Source: Plantago elongata
Taxonomy: Eukaryota > Streptophyta > Magnoliopsida > Lamiales > Plantaginaceae
DNA: 64,000 bases
Assembly (NCBI GenBank): GCA_036897095.1
Contig: JAYMSP010000123.1
Location: 1 to 64,000 of the forward strand
Direction of reading: 5' to 3'
Position 1 is the stretch's first letter. Each line of letters starts with the position of its first letter. Below are positions 11,997-21,824 of this stretch, piece after piece. The position numbers and the translations under genes are program-made. The notes under the pieces were generated by a model. The model was given only the letters and a program-made list of their open reading frames with translations, did no database searches and was not told the DNA's origin.

Positions 11997-13591
11997 ATTG
12001 GTGTTGTTTAATGGGTCAAATTGAACTTTTCATTCTTTGAGTACGACTCGAGCCGTAATCGAACCTCAGCTCGTCAACAAAATGAGCTAAGTTTTCGAGC
12101 CCAAGCTTTAGTCGGACTCAAGCGCCCAAGCTTGTTACTGGAAAATATATTAAACCAAGCCTAGTCGAGTATCAATGAAAGCCTATTTGGCTCGATAATA
12201 AAACGAGCACCAAGTTCGGCTCGAACTCCTTGTTGAATGAGCCGGGCTCGAGCCATAATGAATCGAGCCGATCGTGTGACACCCTATACATAATCACTTA
12301 ATCTTTTTTATCTATCCCAGAAAAGCACATCCTCACATAAGCTCTAAATACGGCAAAATTTAGTGTTAGGTAAAATATCAAAATCTTAGTAATAATTGTA
12401 GATGGGGTTACTGAATGAGCTTCAATATTTAGAGAAACAATTTCTTGTTTAATTCAAGCACTTGTCATGCTCCATGATTGACATTTTCGCCTCAAAACCA
12501 TATGCACAGTACCAACCATTGCAGACTATAAACTTACCAAGGAAAAGGAATTTCTCCCAAGTCCAAATTAAATAATACTTCACTATATGTTTTGTTAGAA
12601 TATACTCCTAGTGATGCTCACATTTAATGTCATGATATGAAATGTTTAATGCCCAAACATTAAAGGTATTCTCCAAACAACATTATTACCCATGTCATAT
12701 AGGATCGCGTGAGAGATTGATTCTGAAATTTGTGTGACCGAACCGAACATGATCAAAACAATAAATATTTAATCTATAAATCATTAGCGTATACCAAAAT
12801 ACACCGAACCCACAAGGGTCACAAATCTTACTATATAGTCCTCCTATCCTTTTCATGTGTGTACTCTCTTGATCAGGCCCCTACATATCATTAATCCAGT
12901 AATACATGCATCATGCAATATTTGGAAATTAAGGCAGTCCAATGATATGATAGAAATCCGAATCCTAAAAGCTTAGTTTAAGAGATGTTAAACTTATAAC
13001 TTCTTAACAAACAGGCAGGGTCTTTTTCATCACTTAATCACCGCTCTTTTTTGAGGTAGTTAAACAGCTCATGAATCCGTCACATCGGCATTCGAAAGTA
13101 AAGTTTTCTCTCTTAATGAATATGTCAAGTTCACACTCAACTAGCTAGCTACACATGAACATGAACAAGGGTTAAAAGTACAAAAATAGTTGCCCCTATA
13201 CAAATTGTGGCATTGTTAGGAAATATCGCCTTGAAGACGGGGAATATTTTGTTAATGATAGAGTGATAATATAATTAAAGTGTTACAAAAATAGGAATCA
13301 ATGAACACACTTTTGCCATTCAGGTAACAATTTTTTATATTAGCTTATATCATTTTGAGGTTACTGTGATTGAAATTTCTGCATGGGCAAAAACAGCAAA
13401 ACTATGTGTACAGATTGTCACGATAAGTATAATTAAGTCTACATTTGTTTTCAAATGGACAATTTTATTCCGTATCCTCTTCATTGATTCTGCTTGTTAA
13501 TATCATCCAAACTGTAATCTTGCCGGCTAAATTACTTGTAAGCACTTGCTTATTCGATGTATGTGATTCATGACGTTGAAGAGATGTGTCG
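11997..13591. other. Intergenic between SCPL51-B and SCPL51-C
   Basis: No gene seen. About 12009-12291 is a repeat rich in TCGAGC/GCTCGA words ending in GTGTGACACCCTA, annotated separately. The rest is AT-rich and unremarkable. Confidence 0.5.
12009..12291 (-). repeat. TCGAGC-rich dispersed repeat, possibly hAT-derived
   Basis: About 280 bp dense in CTCGAGCC, GAGCCGGGCTCG and related words, unlike the AT-rich flanks. The right end reads GTGACACCCTA, which reverse complements to TAGGGTGTCAC, a hAT-like terminus. The left end (TAATGGGTCA) is a poor partner, and no 8-bp target duplication was found. The family assignment is tentative. Confidence 0.35.
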
Positions 13592-16500
13592 TTATGCAGC
13601 AGGTGACTGAGTTATGCTGCTAATCATGTTCAATGCTATACATGGCTGATCAACAGGTACCTGAAAATCAACCAACCAAAACAAGTTACTAACAGACATA
13701 ATTTTTATCAACAATGGATCAGTGCAAAAGCGTCACAAAAACAAGAAACGGAGATGCTTTTGCTCTGGAAAAGAATCGTTCTGCATATATCAATTCTCGT
13801 AAATAAATACTCTAGTTAAGAATCAATGGAGATGAATGTTGGAGATAACTTACGAAGTGACCAGCTCCAAGAATCCAGTAGAAATGGAAGTTCTTGTAAG
13901 ACTTAACAAAAGCCTTTGTCATTGGATCTTCTCCACAATAGAGTGGTGTTCTATCCTTCTCTAAGAAAGATTTGAGTCCATCCCACCTGATAATTTGACG
14001 CATTAGAATGACAACAACAATGAAGTTAATTATCGTATCATCAAGTTACATACCTTAGAACCGACAAATGTAAGGAAAAAAACTACTAATTTTTGTGAAC
14101 AGATATAAAAATTTGATATATTTATGAGGCTGTAGTGTTAATCTTACTTCAATTTTTCAACCCATGCTTCAGCTCCTGGAGTTGAACATATCACGTCAAG
14201 CTACAAACCACCAATTTTACATGTTATTAGGTTTTAAAATTTGAAGTGCAGTATTATTTTTTGTAATCGAAATTTATTATCCAATGTTTCTTACTTGGCC
14301 ATTGTATATTGTCACGTTTACTCCTTGTGCCAAGAGTTGATCAACCTGAAGAAGAAAAAAAACATAAAATGTCGCAAATATGTTTTGCCTTCAAGACTTT
14401 TAGCGGCAGTGCTGATTGCTGAAAACTTCCTCATTAATTGTTATAGTATTAGCAACTTTTCTTTACCTCATCGATTCTTGGTTTCATGAAATCTCCTTCT
14501 AGAGATTCAAAAACAAGACCTGCTTGACCTCCCCATCTGTAAACACAATTGAAAATCGACTATGAAACAACCGTCTAGCTAAAATTTAAGCGGAAAATCA
14601 TTTATTCGAACCAAACATTGAACTTACGTAACATTGTCTGGTATGATAATTAGTTGCTTCTTGACTACACCATTCATTAGGGTATCCATATCACCATCCC
14701 CAACAGGACCAGGTTTCTTCAGCGAATCCAAATATCTCGAGTAGCGGTTGAATGCAATCTGTTGAGACAGCTCAGAAGCTGTGAAGGAAACAGGATCCAT
14801 TCCTGAATCCAACATGAAGTTGTAGAAATCCTGCCAAAGATGCATTCTGATTAAACATTCCAAGAAAAACGACAAAGAATCACAATGTGTACGAACTTGT
14901 TACAGATAAGGTCATCTGTAGGATCCTACCACTGCATTGCTGCTGGAAATAACAACATTCTCAAGTTCACCCCAATCATCAGTCGCCTGTTGGAAGTTTC
15001 CGGCCTTAATATCTGCTCTAATTTTCTCAGCTAAACTGTTATCCGAAAAATCAATTTATTAGACAACAGAGGTCTTATAAAACTGTACTAGCATGTGAAA
15101 TCAGAAGCAGACAGAATATTAGACCTGTTTGATTTGAGCAAGCCATTTTGGTCAAGCCTAGAGACTTCTTTCAACAAAGGACCCCAAGAGAACTGCATAA
15201 CAGATGTGAACTTTATTAATCAGGAAAGAAATGTAAAATCAACTAGGAAAAAAAAAATTGCTCAAGTATTTTACAAGAAAAACTTACCACAAAATCTTCG
15301 GGTGAAATCCAACTGTCCCCTAATGCAATTCCTACATGTACAGCAGAACTAGTTTAGTCGTTTACCGTCAGGCTAAGATTGACAAACGGATAATATTGTT
15401 AATACCTGCAAGGTTGATCTTGAGCTCTCCAGCCTTGATTGCTTCCAAAGCTTTTAACCCAGTAGTAACAGCATATTTTCCTCCGTAGGACTCTGCCACT
15501 ATATATAGATTATTCTTCTGGACATCAGTTAAAAAGCCGAAAACTTGCACCAACAGTGTAGTAAGATCAACGGCTGCCTCATCATCTGTTTTCACAAGTA
15601 GTTCTGCATCCTCAACATAACTATATCCAGTTCCAACTGGATTATCCTGCACAATAAGAACATACTTAAACTTGAGGAAATTCAAAGGCATATTTGAAAT
15701 GAAAGCATTGTGTATTTAGAAGCCAAACTCACCACAAACAGAAGATCAGCCTTTTGCAACCAAGTTGAGTTTCTAGGTTCCAAAAAGTTGTTGAGTGGTC
15801 CAATTTCTTCAAAATTTCCGAGCCCAACTCCAGATGCACCCTAAAAATGATAAGCATTTCGAAGCGTTTATTGAAGTATGATACATTATCCTCATAGCTA
15901 TATGTCAGTAAACAAGGCATAGAGAAATGAAGTTCCAACTTTTAACATGAAAATCGAGGCCTTATGCGACAAGGGTCCTAGAGCCAGGATCTGCAACCAT
16001 TAAAGAAGGTATCTCCTACTAATGTACATAAGCTGAGGTCGATTTCACTATCCAATCACAACGTGTTAGGGTCTGGACCGACTATAAACTTGTTAGGATT
16101 CAGTATGCTACACGTATATATGCGTGAGACATGTTATATTATGAGTTTATGACACGCCCCAGCCTACATTAAACTCATATCCTTACTATTAAGTTCACCG
16201 AAAATATCAAAAGAGAAACTGAAACTTTTGTAGAACCATAGAAACAGACTAAGTACCACTTACCGGTCCACCCTGTAGCCAAAGAACAGTAGGCCATGGC
16301 GTGCCTGAATCGTTAGTCATACTCATGTTTGGACTTTTGTAATACCACCAAAACATATGTGCTTCTGCTCAAACAAACAGACAAAGCAAAATCAAACTAG
16401 TAAGAGAACCAGAAGCCATAAAATACACACATTCAACGAACGAAACAGAGGAAAACAGAGGATAGATATTAGTGAAATGAAGAACTTACTAGTCCTGACT

Positions 16501-16631
16501 TCAACATAACCCCATGCTTGTGTCCAAGATGATGAATCTGAGTCTTTCATCATTGTTGATCCATTACAGATACTTGGAACCAGGACCAGAATAGAAACAA
16601 GAACACAGAAGATAATCTTGAACTTGTCCAT
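13592..16631 (-). CDS. SCPL51: Serine carboxypeptidase-like protein, SCPL51 type (array copy C)
   Basis: Thirteen coding exons: 16631-16490, 16364-16264, 15840-15733, 15646-15406, 15331-15288, 15192-15125, 15035-14930, 14830-14628, 14536-14467, 14345-14295, 14200-14148, 13986-13854, 13660-13592. They sum to 1389 bp, 462 residues, open throughout. The start is the ATG of MDKFKI at 16631, which aligns with copy B; the upstream in-frame codons begin with TTG and were not used. The expected triad is Ser170, Asp380 and His439. Exon 2 is 6 bp longer than in the sisters (an extra pair of residues in the SPNMSMTNDSG stretch), and the RPKAH motif reads RTKAH. All splice phases match copies A and B. 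The substrate is unknown. Confidence 0.93.
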
Positions 16632-16690
16632 TTCCAAGTCCAACTACAGAGAATGTTGGTTGAGAATAAATGATGTGTATTGGAGCTAAG

Positions 16691-16697
16691 TTTTATA
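16691..16697 (-). promoter_or_regulatory. Candidate TATA box of SCPL51-C
   Basis: Minus-strand TATAAAA, 60 bp upstream of the ATG at 16631, matching the TATA position in copy B. The leader sequence is also shared with copy B. Confidence 0.6.
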
Positions 16698-18593
16698 CAT
16701 GCACAATTTTCAGTCCTTTTCTAACCCACAGAAATAAATACAAGAACTCTGCTTATTGGCACTTACATACATACATTTCTTAATTTTTTCAGTCAAGAAA
16801 GTATTTGGATTTTGTGAATTGTGATCTCCGTCCAACAATACATGTAAGATTTAACATTGTGCATTTTTTATTCGGTTTTTTCTACTACTATATATCGAGT
16901 ACAGTTAGGCCAGATAATATTGTAGACAAGATAGCAAAAAGAAACTTTATACACATTAGGTGGTGTTAATAAACTTTTGTTGTGTAACTCAGTGTTGGAA
17001 TAGTTACCTATAGTCAGATTGTTCTCAAATTGAACGGATCCTCTACAAATCAAACATATATTCCTCTTAAAACACTTTATCTTCATTCATGAATATACGA
17101 TAAAATTCCCCAATTTTCAACTATCATTAAAATTGATCGAACCTAATCAGTTATTGTGAATTGACAACAACTGCCCTATCATGAAGGTACTTTTCAGTAC
17201 TACGAAAGTAATGTATAGGCCACAACTTTCCGGCCACCATAGTTTATTCCAAGTTAGTCAAGAAATCAAGAACCCCATTTACATTTAGACTACAACTCTT
17301 TAACCAACTAGAATTTAGCATCAAATTTTATTTTTATTTTGTTAAATGGCCATAAAATATACTACCCCATTACAGATTAAATGTCTCATTTCCCTAATTT
17401 CTACGATGTCGAATTTATAAACATACGTAATACTTATTTGTCCAACTAAATTGGAGATGCATATAATGGATTTTAATAAATCAATCGGTTTCTTGAATAT
17501 TTTAGGGCAATGAGCAATGAAACAAAGAACACGGTCGCATACCCGCATTGACTAACATACATATACTACTTCTAATTTACACTACTTTGTTTATATCAAC
17601 AATCAGACAAGCTATCGATTGTCACAAGAAATCGAGAAACTTAATCCAACGAAATTCAATTGAAAAATATAATAACTGGCTAATGAATCCAGATGCCGCC
17701 CATGCTCAATTTATTAGTATTAAAATACTAACGCACGATATTAGGGGTTTATTTGATGGTAGGTGTCTCGTTGTACCTCCTCTCACAAAAAGTGCAAGAT
17801 TCGTGTATCATTTAATGTGGATTACGTACTCATTGTGAGTAGGAGATGCACCCGGCATGTTTTCAACCGATTTATAGGTAGGAATTTATATTTGTGCAAC
17901 ACAACTGCATAGGATGGAACCAAATATATACGCATTGCTCTCTCTCTATTCGATGTACTATAAAGTATTTCCTATGGTTATCGAATTTGATCGACGAAAA
18001 TTACAAGGAGATAAAATGGTTTAAGAAGTTGACAGACTTCTTATTGCGGTGCTACTTGGTGGAGTGGTGGTCACTGCCTCACGGCACAAGTGGTTCCAAT
18101 ATGAAGAACAATCGCAAGACAAATCGGGAAAATTGATGTGAAAGACACCTTAATTGCTATGAACAAAACAAGACCCAGTCAACACAATAAATTCCATGTT
18201 AAGGAAATTTGTTGCACATGGAGTGTTATCGGATTGGGTCGAATCGATTTTAAATCTTATCGAATTTACGTCGCGTCTATCAGTCTATGTGTACTCTCAA
18301 GTTCCAGGACTAAGAATTTGATTCAAGCTCTGAATGTGAACAATTCTATTCGTTACCACGTCAATGTTACGAAGAATCACATCTCCACAAGACTTGTTCC
18401 TATCCCGAGTAGTTCATAGTTCCCATAGTTGTATGCTAATAGCCCAATGATAAATATGGGCTTTTGTGCAACAAATGGGCCAAATCTTGTGCCAATTCGG
18501 ATCGTAATTAGCCCAACAATTTAACCTTCTCTAAATTTACCCACGTAGCAACAGTAAACAGCAAGGCTCTTCTCTACTCTCCACCTGTCATCC
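16698..18593. other. Intergenic between SCPL51-C and the H2B variant
   Basis: About 1.9 kb. Several open stretches of 70-100 codons exist, but none has a recognisable domain, a good start or splice-linked partners. Both genes face away from it, so it should carry both promoters. Confidence 0.5.
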
Positions 18594-18601
18594 ACGTGTC
18601 C
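18594..18601 (+). promoter_or_regulatory. ABRE/G-box CACGTGTC upstream of H2B variant
   Basis: CACGTGTC lies about 144 bp upstream of the histone ATG, inside CCACGTGTCC. This is the core bound by bZIP factors of the ABI5/AREB type and fits seed-maturation expression reported for this H2B class. The functional link is inference. Confidence 0.45.
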
Positions 18602-18744
18602 ACCTCCACAACCTTCAACAGCTTCCATTTAACTAGAACAGGTGATTCCATTCCGAATTCTATCCACAAAGCAAAGTAACTAATTTCAAAACCCAAAAAG
18701 AGAGGGAAAAACAGAGCAGCAAAAACAGAGAGTATTTCCATAAA

Positions 18745-19422
18745 ATGGCACCCAAAAGAAAGCCGGTCAAAACGGTGGTCACCGCAAAGAAAGTGGTGGA
18801 AGAAACCGTTGAAGTGGTAGTCACTCCAGAAGGCAAAGAAAATGTCATCTCCAGCTCCACCAAAGCCAACAAGAACATCCAAGTCCTCACCACGCCGCTA
18901 GACGAAACACTCACACCCGAGGAAAATGACGACGAGACGCAGCCGGCTTCCGAGCCTCAAACCATACCCGAACCCCCTCCAAAACCCTCTGTCGGAACCC
19001 CCCGAAAAACAGAGCAAAGGGCGGTAAAATCGGAGGGAAAGGCAGATAAAACAGAGAAAAAGGCGGGAAAATCAGGTGCGGGAGGGGTGAAGAGGCGGAG
19101 GAGGAGAAATTTGGTGGCGGGAGAAGGTGGTGAGGGGTACAAGACATATGTGTACAAGGTGATGAAGCAGGTGCACCCGGAATTGGGGATCTCGAGCAAG
19201 GCGATGACAGTTATCAACAATTACATGAGTGATATGTTCGAGAGGCTTGCGGGTGAAGCGGCGAAGCTGTTGAAGTATACGGGGAAGCATACGTTGTCAT
19301 CTCGCGAGGTGCAGGGGGCGGTGAAGCTGGTGTTGCCGGGGGAGTTGGGGAAGCACGCGCTTGCGGAAGGGACGAAAGCGGTTACGAATTATGTGAACTA
19401 CGGGCAGAAGAATGTTAAGTAG
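18745..19422 (+). CDS. H2B.8: Histone H2B variant with long N-terminal tail (H2B.8/H2B.S type)
   Basis: One intronless frame of 225 residues. Residues about 132-218 are an H2B histone fold ([18 protein letters not shown], then [18 protein letters not shown], then [13 protein letters not shown]). The preceding 130 residues are a low-complexity tail rich in Lys, Glu, Thr and Pro with a basic patch KRRRRR at 116-121, far longer than canonical plant H2B (about 145 residues in all). This architecture matches Arabidopsis At1g08170, described as H2B.8 in sperm and H2B.S in seeds, where the disordered tail compacts chromatin. The lysine normally ubiquitylated in AVTK is Asn215 here, and the C-terminus runs on as [10 protein letters not shown]. 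The gene is GC-rich compared with its flanks. It probably acts in nucleosomes of sperm and/or maturing seed. Confidence 0.92.
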   Translation: MAPKRKPVKTVVTAKKVVEETVEVVVTPEGKENVISSSTKANKNIQVLTTPLDETLTPEENDDETQPASEPQTIPEPPPKPSVGTPRKTEQRAVKSEGKADKTEKKAGKSGAGGVKRRRRRNLVAGEGGEGYKTYVYKVMKQVHPELGISSKAMTVINNYMSDMFERLAGEAAKLLKYTGKHTLSSREVQGAVKLVLPGELGKHALAEGTKAVTNYVNYGQKNVK

Positions 19423-20075
19423 CAAGGTTTAGATTTAGATGAATTGTGATTGTTTGTGATGTTTAATTTAATTTTATTTTTGTTTAGTTAGTATATCTTG
19501 CAGGGTTCTCGTTAATTGATTTGTGTCTGTGTAGTGAAGTGTGATGGTTCATGTTCATACAGGCTGCTTTTAACTAGGTACCACCTTACAAGTTACAAGA
19601 CCAGGATAGTCTTATAGATCTGTAGTCGGATTATGAATTTATGATCTATGTTTCTTCCACTGATATTAACTCAGTCTAAGGGCTTCCTCACTCATGCTCC
19701 ACTTATATTAACACGTCTACCACTTCCCCCAGAGCTCGTGTCAACGTCTCTAAAAAATTCTATTTCATCTATAAATTCAAATTTATGTAATTTATATATG
19801 ATAGATTGTAATTAAAGTTCTATGTATGACTTAATTGGTGATTGCAGTAACGTATCCAGGTTATGAACCCCTTAATAAATTCCCAAGCAAAGAAACTGTG
19901 ATCGATATCCATTGACTAGCTAGTATTATTGACTAGCACGAAAGCCACCTCAATCATAATATATACAAATAATACAATTAAGTTTCCTACCATTACTGAT
20001 CACCACTTACTAACCACCACTCAAATCCTCACCAAAATCCAACCTCCGCCACTAGAAACTCACCGGAAAATCAAG
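19423..20075. other. Intergenic between H2B variant and ATL gene
   Basis: Contains the H2B 3' untranslated region and the promoter and leader of the RING-H2 gene. The in-frame stretch upstream of 20076 begins with TTG at 19929 and is treated as leader, not coding. Confidence 0.5.
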
Positions 20076-20591
20076 ATGATCACCACAACACAACCACTGA
20101 CACCCCGAAAGCTACTCCAAACCATTTCACCTCCAACAATTTCCACACAACCATCACCCCCCAACACCACGACCACGGCCCCTTACGACTCTTCCACGGC
20201 CATCACCATCATCGCACTCCTCACTGCTCTCTTCTTCATGGCCTTCTTCTCCTTCTACATCTGTCAACGCTTCACCACATACTTTTTTCCTTCTCCTCCT
20301 CTTCCACCGCACTCCATGCCTCGAAATGGAGGCTTGGATGCGTCGGAGATCAAGTCGTTGCCACTTGTGGCTTACCGTGGAACGACAAAACACGGAATGA
20401 TTGTTGCCGACGAGTGTCCGATTTGCTTGCAAGAGTTTGAGGTGAGCGAGTGTTTGAAGATGATACCTTACTGTGATCACTTGTTTCATCCTACGTGTCT
20501 TGACACGTGGCTCAGTTTGCATGTGACGTGTCCGGTCTGCCGGTCGAATCAGCTATTCAAGGATGTGGATAGACCACGAGTTTTTGATTGA
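20076..20591 (+). CDS. ATL57: ATL-family RING-H2 E3 ubiquitin ligase, ATL57-like
   Basis: Intronless, 171 residues from the first in-frame ATG (20076). Order: a Ser/Thr/Pro-rich N-terminus, one transmembrane helix at about 43-63 (ITIIALLTALFFMAFFSFYI), the GLD box at 86-88 (NGGLDASEIKSLP), then a RING-H2 finger with ligands C114, C117, C133, H135, H138, C141, C152 and C155 and the usual DTWL and CPVCR blocks. This order defines the plant ATL ligases, which sit in a membrane with the RING in the cytosol and pass ubiquitin from an E2 to substrates. Lack of introns is typical of the family. The neighbourhood (SCPL51, large RING gene, CKS1) favours ATL57. The substrate is unknown. Confidence 0.9.
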   Translation: MITTTQPLTPRKLLQTISPPTISTQPSPPNTTTTAPYDSSTAITIIALLTALFFMAFFSFYICQRFTTYFFPSPPLPPHSMPRNGGLDASEIKSLPLVAYRGTTKHGMIVADECPICLQEFEVSECLKMIPYCDHLFHPTCLDTWLSLHVTCPVCRSNQLFKDVDRPRVFD

Positions 20592-21824
20592 GAAAATTCT
20601 TACATGAAAATTCAGTGCAAATTTGTCAGTTTGATAACTAGACTAGATCAATATTATTTAGTCTAGTGATTGGTTTCATTTAATGGGAGTGTTGGTTGTA
20701 TAGTTGTATTTGTGTTCACTTATACACCACTTAATTTGAGTAGCACAATGAGTTGTGAATATATAATTTATCTAGATGTAGAATTTTCTCGAAAAATATC
20801 ATATGTCTAGAAGTAGATGCGTATTATGCTTATTTAAACTTTAATTGTCGCTCTCTAATGCTTCTTAGGTCTGCTCTTATCATTGAGAAAATAAGTGGCG
20901 TGTGGTGATGGAGTTTTGTATCAACTCAGTTGATAGATATGATTAGGACATGATAAGTTGGCCACCCTTTGTGTGAGTTTATATGACAACTTGTGCAACA
21001 CAACAAATATGAAATTAGACTTTTCATTTGTTTAATTAACAAAGCAAACTTATACAATGAGATTAGATGAGATCCCTCGAGGATTAATGAACTATGTACA
21101 CGACACACTAATCAAGTTAGATGATTTTGTATTCCATCACAACTGCTCCTAATGTACGTACTTCTAGATTTAACCAATCATTCAAAGTCCCCAAGTTTCA
21201 ACAGCACGAGTTAGATAAGAATCATATGGACCAAGAAATTCAACAAACAAACAATAAATGCAGAGTGACATTTGACCAAATTTGAGAGAGTATTAATGCC
21301 ACAAGAAATTCTTGTAGTTAAATGTGTTTGTTTCCATTGAATAAACATATCACCAGTCCAACTTTACAATAGTTGTGTATGTGAGTATAATATTAAATCA
21401 GTCACACAGCAATGCCACAAACAGCAGCTGCAAATCCATCAATCCTTCTCATTCACAGTAGAGAGCCATATCACTAATACTCAATGACTTCCCAAGCTAG
21501 CAATAAATCAGTCATTTACTTTAACTTGCCGCTGCGAAAGAACCTACCTTCTTTCGACTGTGAATAATCTTAATTCCAACATTTGTGCTCGTGCTCCAGA
21601 GAAAAACATCTGCCATCTGCAGGAAACGTGTTAACTAACAGAGAGATGATTCAGTAGAAACGGAAATGATACACGAAGGAGTTATTTGAAGTTTACCTGG
21701 TATAACACGGCGAAGAAACATGGTCTTTGAACAAAATCAATCAATCTCCTTATTTCAACTTCAACTTGAACAGTTTGAACATTTTCCTCTTTCACCTATA
21801 TGCTACCTGTTTTCATTTTTATTA
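20592..21824. other. Intergenic between convergent RING genes
   Basis: Holds the 3' untranslated regions of the ATL gene (plus strand) and the large RING gene (minus strand). A donor-like junction on the minus strand near 21695 hints at an intron in the latter's 3' leader-out region. No gene is seen. Confidence 0.45.

Noticed and set aside
18574-18914. Open frames of 84-102 codons on the strand opposite the H2B start
   Set aside because: They are the complement of a GC-rich coding region, have no domain and no promoter, and are shadows of the histone gene.
19929-20075. N-terminal extension of the ATL protein by 49 residues
   Set aside because: It would start at TTG. The first in-frame ATG (20076) gives a normal ATL layout.
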